From Anthoceros angustus (taxonomy: Eukaryota > Streptophyta > Anthocerotopsida > Anthocerotales > Anthocerotaceae), in contig VJWM01000016.1 of the NCBI GenBank assembly GCA_010909165.1, positions 827,086-891,085 of the forward strand: a stretch of DNA of 64,000 nt, written 5' to 3'. This document shows positions 62,464 to 64,000 of the stretch, in pieces. Under the pieces are notes generated by a model. That model saw nothing but the letters and a program-made list of their open reading frames with translations, was not told where the DNA came from and did no database searches. How positions within the stretch are numbered: the stretch's first letter is position 1; the number at the start of each line of letters is the position of its first letter. The translations under genes were made by a program, and so were the position numbers.

Positions 62464-64000
62464 GCCACTTTCTTCACTCATGACGATGTAATATCGTCCA
62501 TTTTCATCGATCCCCATAGGCATTAATGCAACACAGAAAGCAATCGTCATTAGCCAGGGTAGGGAGCTTGGCAAGTCTCTTAAGATAAGATTTGACGTCC
62601 TCAAATTGGTTCACCACTATATCTGTATGGAACTTCAAATTCTTGAGAAGAGCTTCAAGTCGCCCTCTGTCGACAGCTGCACCAGGTCTTTTCTCTTCTA
62701 TGCTCACAATTACTGCCCAACCTCTCAGTTTGCCTGCTGCCACACGGTCATTAGGATAATACACTACAAAATGTGGTACCCTCTGCACCTGCACTTTCAG
62801 GGATAGCTGTGTAGGAGTTCCCCGACAGAAGCTGCAGTTTTTGATTTCGATCCTACAACAAGTGCAACCTCAGAGCATGCAAGGAACAATGTATACTACA
62901 AATTTGGCAGCCATCCTACTAAAACTACTTCTCGAAAACCAGGACATTCAAACGCATTCAGATGGTTCAGAAATCCTAACCTTCAGACTCTACTTCGGCT
63001 CTGACTAGATCCTCTTTTGCCCCAAGATGACGTGATCATCTATCACGGTTGCATACTCCTTGTTGGCCTTTAAAATAGGTGGCTGGGCTTGTGTACTGGT
63101 GGAGATAGGTCCCAAAAACTTCGAGTAGTAGTGTGCATAGCCCTTTTCTTTGTAGTGAATGGTGACAACAACGACAGGGAATCGAGTCAAAACGGCAGAC
63201 ATGCATTCATGATTCAAACGTCTACATAGTTTCAACAAAAACAACAGCAGCTTGGAAGTTGGAATGTAAGTTGTTCCATACCTGCGTCGCCTGAAGAGGT
63301 GGCCATAGTGGCCATCGCCGGTAGTGGCACCTGTTCCGAACCTGCAGAAGTGAGAGAAGTCAGCTCCTGTCATGTCTACCTAGTTTTTGGGTTCTAACTT
63401 GTGAGACATACAGATGACAAGGTAGCTAGCTAGCTTGGGGCACCTACCCTGCCGTCCAGCGCTTCTTCTCTGTATGTTCTTTGTGAGAGCATTCAGGACT
63501 GGCATCACTTTGAAAAATTCCGAGCGAATTCTGCAATGAGAGCAATCCGAATGCATTCTGCATTCTGGCAGGAACCCGCAGGAGGAGGAGAGCTGGCAGG
63601 CTCGGGAGTCGGACTCGAGGCTGACGAACAGGGAAACCAGCGTGGCGGGAAGAGGCGGAGGCGGAGGCGGTTCCGCCATAGCCGACACTTGAGCAGAACG
63701 TGCGAGCAGGACAACCAGGTCGGCAGGAAGAGTCGGTTCCGCCGTAGCCCAAACTTCACAACAACGTCACAGCTTCTCCGACTGATGCCGAGCCACCGGG
63801 CTCGGAAGAGGCAAGCGCAGGACAACAGAACCGAGGGCTAGGACATACAATGCCCGTAGGCTGCTATGCAGATGTCTCTGGCTTCTGGCAAGTAGGAAGG
63901 AAAGGCGTGATTTTGATTCGTCACTGCTGGCCGGCGCGGAGCAGCACGCAATGGAGCAAGTTGGGCAACGTGCATGCCATGCGCACAAGGACGTTTGATG
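62464..64000. repeat. Tandem array unit T2, runs off the window end
   Basis: Repeat of T1 shifted by 2322 bp and sharing its shortened homopolymers. Contains caspase fragment 62794-62504, fused linker exon 63005-63373 and LRR1 remnant 63444-63825 with an ATG (MAEPPPPPPLPATL). The window ends in another switch (TGCATGCCATGCGCACAAGG), so the patchwork continues beyond. Confidence 0.88.

Overview
The window is nuclear DNA from a land plant, most likely a non-seed lineage (bryophyte or lycophyte grade). The evidence is short GT-AG introns of roughly 60-200 bp, a four-exon class III peroxidase with classical intron positions, a plastid-type EPSP synthase with a transit-like N-terminus, a plant-type EYA phosphatase and plant PEX14. 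I cannot name the species.

Layout. 1-9672 is a compact, ordinary gene block: a class III peroxidase (-, cut by the window start), a HOL-type thiol/halide methyltransferase (+, intronless), SUMO E1 subunit SAE1 (+, ten exons) and peroxin PEX14 (+). PEX14 carries a 1.33-kb internal tandem duplication. 9673-24075 is a repeat island. An 11.6-kb DNA transposon (10902-22497, matching terminal inverted repeats, TAAA target duplication) sits inside an older foldback element. The transposon holds a decayed DUF7869-like transposase gene (-) and a decayed gene with a beta-class amino-methyltransferase fold (+). 24076-25842 is an EYA phosphatase (-). From about 26.0 kb to the end lies a locally amplified block.

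The amplified block consists of EPSP synthase, a spacer with a PPR-like scrap, and a large LRR-LRR-Roc-COR-caspase gene, all on the minus strand. Copy 1 has the only intact EPSPS (26850-29165). Copies 2 and 3 share an exon-2 deletion, a nonsense codon and loss of the C-terminus. In copy 1 of the ROCO-caspase gene the Roc, COR, linker and caspase exons are intact and in phase, but the upstream LRR exons have several 1-2 nt frameshifts. Copy 2 has three tandem LRR modules and many lesions. Copy 3 has lost LRR2, Roc and COR by an in-frame fusion and has the caspase His changed to Tyr. From 59.5 kb onward copy-3 pieces are shuffled at short microhomologies and repeated in tandem.

The standout is the caspase domain. 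It resembles animal-type caspases (p20/p10, HG dyad, NACRG/NACRQ, S-F-R) rather than plant metacaspases, and it is joined by in-phase splicing to a TORNADO1/LRRK-like Roc-COR GTPase module. This suggests a sensor-GTPase-protease architecture reminiscent of immune receptors. The main caution is assembly quality: many differences between repeat copies are homopolymer contractions, so some frameshifts and perhaps some duplications may be sequencing or assembly artefacts.
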